DNA of 25,273 bases from Glomus cerebriforme (lineage: Eukaryota; Glomeromycota; Glomeromycetes; Glomerales; Glomeraceae). Below, one piece after another: positions 1-9,576 of the stretch. Positions within the stretch are counted from its first letter, which is position 1. Each line of letters starts with the position of its first letter. The stretch spans positions 135,214 through 160,486 of the forward strand of contig QKYT01000214.1 in NCBI GenBank assembly GCA_003550305.1. The letters run 5' to 3'. The position numbers were made by a program, and so were the translations under genes. The notes under the pieces are model-generated. The model did no database searches, was not told where the DNA came from, and saw only the letters and a program-made list of their open reading frames with translations.

Positions 1-13
1 AAAAAAAATAAAG

Positions 14-490
14 TTAGGAATGACAATCAGACTATTTGATGACGGTCCTATTGTTACAATTGTACTATAAAGCATTCAGCATAACCTGTCACACATTTTA
101 GACGTGCATGAGTTTTTCTTTGATGTGTCATATGTTGGTCACATGTGGGGATATTAAACAGTTCAGTTCAGTCGTTTTTGGTCTGGTCCTTATCAGTCCG
201 CAGTCTAGGACTGGACTGCAGTCCTATAGAATGGTCCTATAGAACAGTCTTATAAGAAAAATTTTTTTAACCGGCTAGATATAAATCAGGCCAAATTTAT
301 AGTGCCAGCCCGAATTATAGGCCGGCACTATAAATTTGGCCCGATTTATGTCTAGCTATTTAAAAAAATTTTTCTTATAAGACCATTTTATAAGACTGAT
401 GGTCCTATTGATCCAGTCCTATATCAGTCTGGTCCAAACTTGGTCCTATAACCGGATCGTGGTCCAATCAGGACCGTTAACATTCCTAGT
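14..490. mobile_element. MITE-like inverted-repeat element, left copy
   Basis: The core is a long imperfect palindrome. Arms at 247-306 and 324-383 (60 nt each, about 55 of 60 positions pairing) flank a 17-nt loop. Outside the arms the motif GGTCCTAT recurs on both sides (roughly 171-250 and 384-475). TAGGAATG at 15-22 faces its reverse complement in TTAACATTCCTA at 477-488, a plausible terminal inverted repeat. No ORF lies inside, so it would be non-autonomous. The outer limits are uncertain and I see no clear target-site duplication; the inner palindrome is certain. Confidence 0.6.
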
Positions 491-689
491 CACATGATAC
501 TGATTAATAGTCATCTGAATGAGTTGTCAATGTTTGATATTTAATGTTATAAATTATAGACTAAAACCCACGTCATAGGATGGTTTAACATAGCGCTCAG
601 ATAGGGAGGAATAATTTATTCCTCTTAATCTAGAAACTCCTTTGACAAATGCAATATCAGTAGACAAATTCGAATTTTGATATAAATCC

Positions 690-925
690 GCTGGAGGAGG
701 TATCCCATTGAAACAGTTGGTTTTGCTGTGTGGTTGGGGTGAGGAGATTGGGACTGAGTTGATTCGGAACTACCTCTTAGTTTAAAGTAGTCTCTGGGTA
801 AGTGTTATTCAAACCATAGAACTTAGTATAGAATTAATGTTTCATTAGTTTTGTATTATGACTTCGCTGGTCAGCCCACCTGTGGGTCTTTACCTTGCCC
901 TAAACTTAAATAAAGTTTGAATTTT
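690..925 (+). mobile_element. Candidate SINE-like element, left copy
   Basis: This is a G-rich island in AT-rich DNA with no ORF. TTGCTGTGTGG at 723-733 matches the polymerase III A box at 9 of 11 positions, and GATTCGGAACT at 761-771 matches the B box at 8 of 11, at near tRNA-like spacing. Near the 3' end a small hairpin (CCCAC/GTGGG) lies in a G/C-richer segment at about 867-900, followed by TTAAATAAAGTTT, as in the tails of LINE-dependent SINEs. GAATTTT occurs on both flanks but is a weak target-site duplication. It could instead be the 3' end of another retroelement. Confidence 0.3.
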
Positions 926-1436
926 AAAATGATATTGTACTACTTTATAACATGTGATTATTAGAAACGAAATATAGATCATGTGATACAATGTGATAAA
1001 TAATAAATAATAAGAAAATTAAATACAGTATGCAGCGAAGTTATATCACATTTAATTGCATATATATTTTGCATGTAATGATACATTAATGTTACACAAA
1101 TATAACAAATATATAATTATTAACCTGCATGGAATAAATTACACCATACATACATACAACGACAACCACTAACTACCTCCCTAGAAAATTTGAAAGCTAA
1201 TAAACATATAGAAGTAAGCTAAATTTCAAAAATTTTATTATTTAATTTAAACCCTTCTCCTCTCAATTTTTTCAAAAAACCTGAAAATTAAACAAACAAT
1301 TAATTAAAGATTAAGGTTGACCAATTAAAATTCGAATTGATCTAGCGGCTGATCGGCAATTAAACACACAAATCCCATAAATAGGTTTCCTTTTTCTTTC
1401 TTACCGTCAACCACTTTATAATTTATTCTATCCACC

Positions 1437-3592
1437 ATGTCTAGTAATGATAAAATGCAAAACATCGAAAATGTAGATGAAGGGATTAACTGGATTGAAG
1501 AAGCTATCAATAAAAATCATATTAAATATTACGAATATGAACATTTTAGTAATATTCAAGAAATTGGTTCTGGAGCATTTGGAAAAGTATTCCGTGCAAA
1601 TTGGAAAAATTTCGAAAATTATTTTGCATTGAAATCTTTTTCTAATCTTAATTCCGCCGCTGTAAAAGGGGTTGTTCGTGAGGTAAATTTTATAAAGTTA
1701 CAGTTTTTTCACATTATAAAATATTTATTAATTATACTCGATTTTTATTTTTTTAATTGTTTTAAATTATTGTACTTTTGTACTGTAACTTAGATTAAGC
1801 TTCAAAGAGATGTAGATTTTCATAGTAATATTATTAGCTTTTATGGAATTACAAAATCTGGGTTAGGTATTGACAAAATATTTATTAACAATCAATTTGT
1901 ATTATTTATTTATTTATTATTTTTGAAAAAAACTATTAATATTATATATATATATGTTTTTTATATTTAGATAATAAAATTGACAGAATAAATTATTTGT
2001 TAGTAATGGAATATGCAGACGGTGGTACTCTTCGAAATTATTTGAAGAAAAATTTCAATAGACTTACTTGGGATAACAAATACAACTTGGCGTATCAGTT
2101 GGCTTGTGCTGTATCATGTTTACATGATAAAAAGATTGTACATCGTGACTTGGTAATTTTATTTTAAATATTATATATATTAATAAAATCAATATTGTAA
2201 AATTTATTTATATTCATCATTTTTATTATATAGCATTCCTGTAATGTGTTGGTTCATCAAGATGTCATCAAATTGGCGGACTTTGGCCTATCAAAAAGAA
2301 TTGAAGAAGCATCTGATTCCAAATCAAAATTACTTGGTATGATTCCTTATATTGATCCAAAAAGTTTAATGGATAGCAATAATTCAATAAAATTAAAAGA
2401 GAAGCGTGATGTATACAGCATTGGCGTATTGTTATGGGAAATATCGAGTGGAATACCACCATTTAATGGATATGCAAATGATTTAAGTTTAATGTATAAA
2501 ATTTCACAAGGTCGGAGAGAAACGATTATTCCCGATACACCTGATGATTATGCTGATCTTTATACTGGTAAATATACTGTATATTGTCGGTTTTAATATC
2601 AAAAGTTTATTTAATCAAATACATGTTTTCAATGACTAGAATGTTGGGATGGTGAACCAAATAATCGACCATCTATGTATGAAGTTGTAAAAAGATTAAA
2701 AATATTTATTCCGCCAAATGAGAATATTTCATCTAAGAAAAGAGAGAGAGAGAATGAAAAGGAGAAAGAGAAAGAGAGAGAAATCCTAAAAAAAGNTAAA
2801 CATGGTGAANGTGTNNATAAGAATTTAANCATNATGGTTAATGAAATANNTNATCTANTATTTAAGGAGTATAATAAAGGAATAAAATGGGATGTAATAA
2901 AACAGTATGTTTTTGATTATTTTAATAATCATAATATAAATTTGCAAGAAATTTATGATTGGCTATTAAATAATCAAAATAATTCAGATTATATTTTTTT
3001 ACTTGGATATTGTAATTATAATGGAATTGGAACAATTNNAAATNNTNAGNANGCATTTNGTTTNTTTTTTAATGCATCAGAACAGGATCATATATTAGCA
3101 CAATATTTTGTTGGATTTTGTTATNNATNNGGANNTGGAACTNCAAAANATGANAAATTGGCTTTTNAATATTATAAAAAAATAGCTAATAAAGATTATG
3201 CATTAGGACAATTTGATGTAGGTTGTTGTTATGAAAATGGAATAGGTATCGGAAAAGATTTTAAAATAGCTGCTTATTGGTATGAAAAAGCTGCAAATCA
3301 TGGACATTTAATTGCCATGTGTAATCTTGGCAATTTTTATAGAAAAGGAAATGGTGTTGATAAAGATTACCAAAAGGCTTTTGAATTATATAAAAAATCA
3401 GCTGAAAAAGAATATTTAGATGGAATAATGAGTTTAGGATTTTGTTATGATTTAGGAATTGGAATTCATATCGATAAGAAAAAAGCATTTGAATTATATC
3501 AAAAAGCTGCGAAATTAGGACATGAGATAGCTCAATATAATCTTAGTAATATGTATGAAAAAGGAGATGGAATCGAAAAAGATATAGATTAG
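1437..3592 (+). CDS. Kinase-Sel1 repeat protein, copy 1 (C-terminally truncated)
   Basis: Spliced exons: 1437-1682, 1794-1866, 1971-2152, 2234-2567, 2640-3592, all with GT...AG introns of 72-111 bp, giving 595 residues. The N-terminal part is a protein kinase: glycine loop GSGAFG at 44-49, VAIK-type lysine in FALK (K66), helix C glutamate E82, HRDLHSCN at 164-171, DFG at 183-185, then DVYSIGVLLWEI and a CWDGEPNNRPSM helix. These indicate an active Ser/Thr or dual-specificity kinase of tyrosine-kinase-like type. A Lys/Glu/Arg low-complexity linker (about 311-330) leads to Sel1 repeats from about residue 395, a solenoid used for protein contacts. A TAG at 3590-3592 stands where copy 2 has CAG. 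The frame stays open beyond it to 3697 (34 more codons), so the nonsense change is recent or an error. Several linker and Sel1 codons contain N. Confidence 0.88.
2746..2860 (+). other. N-riddled low-complexity linker of copy 1
   Basis: Purine-rich DNA (AGAGAGAGAGAATG, then repeated GAAAAGGAGAAAGAG units) encodes an alternating Lys/Arg/Glu stretch between kinase and Sel1 domains. Single Ns are scattered through 2797-2858 rather than forming one gap. The same Ns recur at 12374-12435. Isolated Ns of this kind usually mark consensus positions where reads disagreed, here probably reads from several paralogs. Confidence 0.7.
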
Positions 3593-3697
3593 GCAATTTA
3601 TTATGAACAATCGGCCAAAAATGGAAATCTAAATGCTCAAATTAAATTAACAATACTTAAAAGGTTTAGAAACAATTCACGTAAATACAGTAAATAA

Positions 3698-4064
3698 ATC
3701 TATACTTTGAATTTTTAAGTTTCTGGTAGATTTTATATTTTTATATCGTAAAATTATCTAGATATATATCTTTTTCATTTAGATTTATTAATTTAACATT
3801 AATCATGCCATTTAAATTCAACTTCGAATATTAGAATTTATTAAATTATTTATGTAATATCAGTTTTATAATATAAAATCTAGTAGAATGCTGTTTTTTA
3901 AACTGCCTTGCTATTTTTTTTAAAAAAAAAAAAAAATTAAAATAAAGAAAGAGTACTAATATAATAATAAAAAAAAAATTCTAAATAAAATAAAATTTAA
4001 ATCATACTTTTTTTTTTTATTATTTTCATTTGAATTAAAGTAATTGTCTAACAAAAATTTTGTA
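3698..4064. other. Convergent 3' intergenic spacer
   Basis: This spacer lies between the 3' ends of kinase copy 1 (+) and Kelch gene 1 (-). It is AT-rich with homopolymer runs near 3910-3935, 3970 and 4010, which could serve as polyadenylation regions for both genes. Bases 3813-3840 resemble a block found downstream of the other kinase copies (around 13319-13350, 19362-19395 and 23754-23790). No ORF or RNA gene is seen. Confidence 0.6.
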
Positions 4065-5592
4065 CTAATCGTTGATACCACAACAATCACATTGTCTTAA
4101 ACAAAAAATAAAAAGTGAAGACACAACGAAACCTGAAATACAACCAATAATACTACCTATAATCCAAACTTTTTTACTTTGTATGGCTATATCATTAGCG
4201 GTTAATTTTACAGGAAAGGGAATTGAATTTGGTGGATTATTTGGATCAAAAGAGGTTATCCAAGAATATGATTGCGGGTTTGATGTATCTAAAATATAAA
4301 TATCACCGTTCCTTCTATTTGTTGATTCCAAATATCCTAATATTTATAAAAGAGAATTAGAAAATTTCAAATATTAAATCATAATAGTTTTTATATATTA
4401 AAAAAAAAAGTCAAAAAGAATAATTTTTTTTTATTTACACGTACCAAATGTGACGAACATATAATTAGAATTAATTAAATTAGCGGAATGAAAATATAAT
4501 CCTGGTATTGGATTTTTTGCATCAGGAGTTGACCAAATAAACGTATTTTCATTTGTTATAGTTAATACGGCCAATTGTGGAATAGCTTTAAGACCTCCAT
4601 AAACTATTATTCTGTTATCGGGTGCTATAAAAGAAAAAAAAAATACATCAGAATATAAAACATAAAACGAGAATAAAAAAAGAATTATCGTCACCGTCTA
4701 ATTTATTAGTAATTTGGTGACGCAGGAGTAGGTCAGGCGATCAAATTACTATTTAGTTAGAGACACTTAAAATAAAATGCTTACTTATCACGGCGGAATG
4801 ACTCTCACGTGCTCCAGGAACAGTTCCTCTCGCATTCTGATAACTCCATTGATTCAAATTAGTATTATAAATGTAAATATCGCTCATACTTGAATAATCA
4901 CCGCTAAGTAATCTACCACCAATATAAATAATTTTAACATCATTCATTAATACGGCGGCGTAACCATGCCTTCCACCACCAGATAGGGCTACATTTCCGG
5001 TACTCCAACCGTATAATAATTCAATAGTATTAAAAATATCCATTCTATTATAAATTAAATTACCACCATTACCACCAGTAAAATCATCTATACCACCAAA
5101 TATGTACATTTTACCTTCATTATCACAAATTGCTTGTACATTTCTTCTTCTAGGTGTATTCATCGCAACATTAACCTGTGGTTGACTAATATTTTTTTGT
5201 TGAGTATCAAACATATAAATCAATGGTGCATAAGTTCCATCTGTATTTTGAAATACTTCTGGTATTCCTTCAAATACAAATACATTATCCTTTAATGCAC
5301 CTCCTACACATGCTGATGCGAAAATATGAGAAGGATTTAAAGAAATGGATTCATTATTCCATGGATATGTTGATGTTGTATTAAATTGAGTTGATAAATC
5401 TAAGTAAAAAATGTCATGATTATATGCTTCTGTATTGTCTATGTTTAATTTCGTACCGCCAAAAATATATAACTTAGAAGAAATATATGCTGATGTTTGT
5501 CCATAAAGTGGTGGAGGATAATAAATTGCAAATACCAACGAAGGCGATAAAATTGCGCTTATTAAAAAGAAATATATAAATAGTTTTGACAT
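4065..5592 (-). CDS. Kelch-repeat type I membrane protein 1
   Basis: Exons on the minus strand: 5592-4785, 4624-4445, 4336-4065, both introns phase 1, giving 419 residues. A hydrophobic N-terminus (MSKLFIYFFLISAILSPSLV) is a probable signal peptide. Kelch blades follow, with typical Gly-Gly strands: KLYIFGG near the start, MYIFGGIDD in the middle, IIYIGGRLL, then RIIVYGG. A membrane segment lies at about 386-409 (IIGSIIGCISGFVVSSLFIF), followed by a short tail rich in cysteine (QCDCCGIND). The predicted product is a beta-propeller outside the cell or in the secretory lumen with a very short cytosolic tail; the ligand is unknown. It is convergent with kinase copy 1 and divergent from Kelch gene 2. 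The tail of this gene is the piece repeated as relics behind the other kinase copies. Confidence 0.85.
4690..4754. repeat. Small inverted repeat inside a Kelch intron
   Basis: The first intron of Kelch gene 1 (4784-4625, 160 bp) is longer than most introns here. It holds AGTAATTTG at 4708-4716 facing CAAATTACT at 4742-4750, with similar A/T-rich sequence extending outside. GTCACC (4690-4695) also faces GGTGAC (4716-4721). The GC-rich loop contrasts with the intron around it. It may be a tiny non-autonomous insertion or an RNA hairpin. Confidence 0.5.
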
Positions 5593-6183
5593 TGTTTTGC
5601 CGTTATGTTTGGATTATTTGGCGCAGTAAAAATATTATCGCAGTTACGTATTGTACAAATTTAACATAATAAAAAAAAATTCGATTTTTTTTTTTAAAAC
5701 ATAATTTAAGAGGAAAAAGGAGAGAGAAAGATAGGAATAGGAAAAAAAAAATTATATAAATTTATTCGAATTATTCTTAGAATCAATAGGAACCCGAGAT
5801 ATTAAAATAATATTTTCCTGCAGGGAATATTAATTAAACCTTCCATAAATTTCGGATAAGATATAAATATATAAATATTTACGGAAACAAATTCCGATGC
5901 TCTCTTTGACAATCCAGAATTAGAAATTAAACAAAAAACGAGAAGCGGTTAAGTGCGTAAATGGAAAATAAATAAAGATGCGGGATCTAAAAAATGTAAC
6001 CATTGATGCATCAAAAAATTTTTATTTAATTTAAAAAACCGACAAAAAAAGCAATAAACTATTTATAAAACTATTTATTTGACAGGAATTTAAAATTATT
6101 TTTTTTTTTTTTATAACTATCGTAGCGACATAGCCTAATTTTTTAAAAAATTAATTTACTTATTTTTTTTTTTTTTTGAAAAA
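5593..6183. promoter_or_regulatory. Shared divergent promoter of the Kelch gene pair
   Basis: These 591 bp separate the start codons of the two head-to-head Kelch genes and must hold both promoters. The region is AT-rich with poly(A)/poly(T) runs, including a poly(T) tract just before the ATG at 6184 and another at 6101-6112. No ORF or RNA gene is visible. I cannot identify a specific transcription-factor site. Co-expression of the pair is plausible but inferred. Confidence 0.6.
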
Positions 6184-7901
6184 ATGAATAATAAAATTTA
6201 TATAATTTTTTTCATTTTCTTATTTATAACGACAATAAATTCACAATCGCCGAGATATGGGCATACATCAACATGCATAAATTCTACAATTTATATTCTA
6301 GGAGGAATTATAGACAACACACCATCAACAGAATTCCTTTCAATAGATGTCTCACAATCATCATTATCATCACTTAAAACAAAAATAACCTATTTGAATA
6401 GTAAAACAAATATGGACTTTATAGCACCTCATGCATTCGCTCAAACATCCCCCGGTCTTGGTTCACCATCTCAAACATCCGACACATCACAAAAAACGGT
6501 CTTATATTTATTTGGTGGATTACAAAATAATTTATTCGAATTTGATATATCAAAAGTATTTGCTTATGATTCTACATCAAATCAATGGATTAGACCTAAC
6601 ATTGATAAAAATCCTCCACAAAAACATGTATCCTTTCGTACAATTACTTCAAATTTTACCGTCAATTCTGATCCAATTTATACATTTAGCGTGAGGGACA
6701 ATAATGGGGAAATGGATTTATTTTATACTAGTTCGTTAAGTTGGAGTATGGTTTTTACTATGCCAAAATTTGGTAACATTCACGGATTTACTACCACTTT
6801 GTTACGTAACGGTGTTATCGTTTATTTTGGTGGCAGCGTAATCAGTGATGGAAATAATCAAGGTTTTGGCGGAGAATTATTCTCTAGAGATCATTTATTT
6901 GTTCCAACTGACTATGTAAGTACTACGAAGGCGTAGGAAATTATATTATATAATATTAATATTAAAAAAAAATATTTTATTATTAGATAACCATTTTCGA
7001 TACAAATACCAATTTATGGACTGGTCAAGTAAGTTTATTTTTCAATTCGTCGTTTTAATGAATTGTATTAAATCTAAATTAAAAAAAAAACATTTTCTAT
7101 TTTTTTTTTTTGTTTAAAAAAAAAAGCAAACTGTGGGAAATTTTCCAAATGGTAGAACAATGCATTCTGCAGTAGTCAGTAAGTATTTTGATTTTCTATT
7201 TCTCTTATCTTTCTAAATCTTTCTTCGATTCCCAAAAATATTTCCAATATCTCACTCTCTTACAATCTTAAATAATTAGCGTTGGACGGCAGAATAATTA
7301 TTTATGGAGGGATAAATGATGTATTATTAGGAAAAGCATCATCCAGTTCGGATAATAATAAAAAATATCCAGATCCATTAATTTCAATACTAGAAACTTC
7401 TTCTCAACCGTTTCGTTGGACTACGTTACAATTGGGCGATAATTCTTTGGAACCTTTACAAAGTTACGGTCATTCCGCTACATTGATTGGAACTTATATG
7501 GTTGTTGCTTTTGGAAGTAAGTATTAATATTATTACTATTATTATTTAGAAAAAAATAAAATAAAGCGAAAAATTATTCTTAAATAAATTTCTTTTATAT
7601 AGTGCAATCAAGTGAGAACGCAAAACCAAATTCAATGTCATCATTAAAAGATTCATTTGCACCATCAAATTCGATATACGTAATGGATACAACCAATAAA
7701 ACTCATATAATTTGGTCAAAATTAGATTATACACTTGAAGATTTTCCTGTACAACTTCCACTTTTTACTCAAGCTCAACAAGGTGGTATTATATTTGGAT
7801 TTACTTTGTTAGGTATTGTTATAGGTACTCTATTTACTTGTTGTTGGGTTAAAAAACATCCTAAAAGAAGAACTGGTCATGGGGCGGCGGCAGATGATTA
7901 G
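6184..7901 (+). CDS. Kelch-repeat type I membrane protein 2
   Basis: Exons: 6184-6915, 6987-7028 (42 nt), 7127-7178 (52 nt), 7280-7516, 7603-7901, all GT...AG, giving 453 residues. A hydrophobic signal peptide (MNNKIYIIFFIFLFITTINS) is followed by Kelch strands such as STIYILGG, LYLFGGLQN, VIVYFGG and RIIIYGG. A membrane helix at about 415-437 (IIFGFTLLGIVIGTLFTCC) precedes a basic tail, KKHPKRR, as expected for a type I protein with a cytosolic stop-transfer sequence. Its last two introns match the positions and phase 1 of those in Kelch gene 1, so the two are paralogs. The two introns around the 42-nt exon are absent from gene 1. The role is unknown; extracellular carbohydrate or protein binding by the propeller is possible. 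Confidence 0.85.
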
Positions 7902-8854
7902 AAAATTTTTAACATATTTAACATATTTTAAAATTTTGTTAGAAAAAAAAAAAATTCATAATAAAATTTTTTTGCGTGTTTTGCGTGACACAAAATTTAT
8001 GTTTATACTTTGTAACATCTATACACAATATCAATAGCCAACAAAACGGTTTGTTTACAATTTTCTTACAAAGTAAACAAAGGTTGTTGAACATTGTTAT
8101 TTGAATTCAACCAATAATTGAAATTTATAATGTCATGACATGCTTGATATTTGTAATTGGTGCAGACATAGACTGAATACAAACCTTATTCAATAAGGAA
8201 ATAATTAATTTAAAAAAAAGATACAAAACTTCAAAGATGTGTTTGTTCTTTTTAATCCAATAAAATATTAAATACTAAAATGCAATTATGCTTGAGAACA
8301 AATACTGTACGTTATTTGAATTGCTGCGCCTAATTTTATGAACTTTTGATCGTCACCGAAAATACCACAATACAACGGTATTGAAAATTTTCGTTATTTG
8401 ATAAAAAATTTGTTCCTTGTCATCTTCAAATGATGCGAATAAATAATGTGTCATTACATGTTGTGATAAAAATACAAGTTTAAATACGAAACAATGACGT
8501 ATTCATCACAATGAAAATAGTCTTTATAGATAGTCGATTCTAATTAATCGAAAATCATTTACAGATCGTGAGTATGAAAATTGACTTAAACAAATGACAA
8601 ATGACAAATTACAAAAAGAAAAATGATTTAGGATTATAACAAAGGGTTATTGAATGGTCAAATAACCAAGTTATTTCGAACATTGTTCTAAAGCATTATA
8701 AATCTTAATCTAATAATCAAGGTTTACTACGAAATCCTGTAGTCAAAATTCCCAATAAATCGAACCAAGTATAGCAGAACCGAATTCCTATAGTAAAATG
8801 CATCCGAACTCATGTTATTTGTCCAAAATACCGAACTATCACGTGATCAAATAG
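7902..8854. other. Intergenic region, no gene seen
   Basis: AT-rich sequence downstream of Kelch gene 2. A poly(A) run at about 7943-7954 may contribute to its 3' end. Short palindromes occur, for example TTGTTTAC/GTAAACAA near 8050-8080, but no ORF, tRNA or element with clear ends. I cannot assign a function. Confidence 0.5.
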
Positions 8855-8947
8855 TAATTCGGGCCAGATTTATATCATTGGCCAGAATTATCAGGATTAT
8901 GTTACACAAGTTATAATTCTGGCCGGTATTATAGTTTTGCCGAATTA
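8855..8947. mobile_element. MITE-like inverted repeat with GGCC motif
   Basis: The left arm 8855-8891 pairs imperfectly with the right arm 8913-8947 across a loop of about 21 nt. Both arms run from TAATTCGG on the outside to GGCCAGAATTAT on the inside. The arm vocabulary (AGAATTAT and GGCC next to ATAATACC or ATTTATAT) recalls the palindrome at 247-383, so the two may belong to related families. No ORF is present. Confidence 0.55.
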
Positions 8948-9030
8948 CCTGGACATTACAAGTATATTATATAACAAATCCACTCTATATCGAACTAAAT
9001 CTTCCGGAACGGAGGGTTCGTTATATCTAG

Positions 9031-9040
9031 TGGCGACTGT
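9031..9040 (+). other. Possible retrotransposon primer-binding site
   Basis: TGGCGACTGT begins with TGG, the complement of a tRNA CCA end, and resembles the TGGCGAC primer-binding sites of some Ty3-type LTR elements. It directly follows a segment that could be an LTR end (GGAGGGTTCGTTATATCTAG). GTAATTACTT is directly repeated just downstream (9039-9058). No reverse transcriptase or second LTR lies in the window, so at most this is a remnant. Confidence 0.2.
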
Positions 9041-9429
9041 AATTACTTGTAATTACTTGATAATAAACTTATTTTCTTCATATCTTCATTCAATAAAGTA
9101 AGTAAAAAGTAGTATTTAATTTACGCATAAGAATTAGTTAAATTATCAGGACGTACTATAATCCTGGGATTTTTTGTATTTCATATACAGTTTATAGTAC
9201 TGTTGGTCATGACTTATTGCAACATATGATTGATCTGTCGCAAATATTTGTGAGTCTAATGAACTTGTGATATTCGTGCAAGGTAATTTCACTCATATCA
9301 TAAGTCTCAGAAAATTCTATTTTGAAGGCTGTTTAAATCATATTTTTTTTTTTTTTTTTTTTTTTTATCTGTTAAATACTTTTAATATTGTAGTGTTTTT
9401 TTTTAGTGAAAAATTTTATAAAATATTTA

Positions 9430-9576
9430 AAAAACCTTTCGGTCGATCATGCTTTTTTCTATTGTATTTTAAAAAAATTTAATTTCCATTTTTAACAACT
9501 TGTACCACTTTAACGGCAACTATAAAATATTATTTTTTACCTTTTTTTTGACAATTGCCGCCAAATAATTTTATTC
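9430..9576 (+). promoter_or_regulatory. Orphan kinase-Sel1 promoter, cut at the N
   Basis: Read on +, this block matches the reverse complement of 21753-21920, the region just upstream of kinase copy 3. The best-conserved part includes GGTCGATCATGC, TTCTATTGTATTTTAAAAAA and a TTTTTAACAACTTGTAC-like stretch. The match continues to the CCAAATAATTTTATTC end, which corresponds to a point about 13 bp before the copy 3 ATG. No kinase ORF follows: the sequence stops at the N at 9577 and switches to unrelated DNA. It is either a displaced promoter or evidence of missing sequence. Confidence 0.7.

Larger units (their letters stand above)
1..2889. repeat. Left member of a 2.9-kb duplicated block
   Basis: Bases 1-2889 recur at 9578-12466 with a constant offset of 9577. 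I found no difference over the whole block, and even the ambiguous N positions around 2797-2858 coincide. The first mismatch is G at 2890 against T at 12467, inside exon 5 of the kinase-Sel1 gene. The block holds the repeat-rich 5' flank, kinase exons 1-4 and the start of exon 5. After 2890 the two copies stay alignable but differ at scattered sites up to about 3590, then diverge. It could be a very recent tandem duplication or one contig placed twice; the shared Ns favour the second. Confidence 0.93.

Noticed and set aside
860..905. tRNA or rRNA gene in the GC-richer patch
   Set aside because: No cloverleaf with acceptor and anticodon arms can be formed; only box-like motifs and a small hairpin are present.
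1325..1510. 61-residue minus-strand ORF overlapping the kinase start (also 10902-11087)
   Set aside because: It overlaps exon 1 antisense, has no recognisable motif and recurs only because the block is duplicated.
2268..2462. Minus-strand ORF inside kinase exon 4, and similar antisense ORFs at 3261-3488 and 12838-13065
   Set aside because: These are shadows of conserved kinase or Sel1 coding sequence, without start context or family features.
2746..2790. Intron within the purine-rich linker of copies 1 and 2
   Set aside because: The reading frame is open through it in both copies, and no GT...AG pair fits the conserved flanks better.
4072..4299. 75-residue plus-strand ORF over the Kelch gene 1 last exon
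   Set aside because: It is antisense to an exon with a clear membrane helix and splice-supported frame.
6431..6694. 87-residue ORF within Kelch gene 2 exon 1
   Set aside because: It is an out-of-frame reading of a clearly coding exon.
9267..9482. 71-residue plus-strand ORF rich in Phe
   Set aside because: It is made of poly(T) and overlaps the non-coding block shared with the copy 3 promoter.
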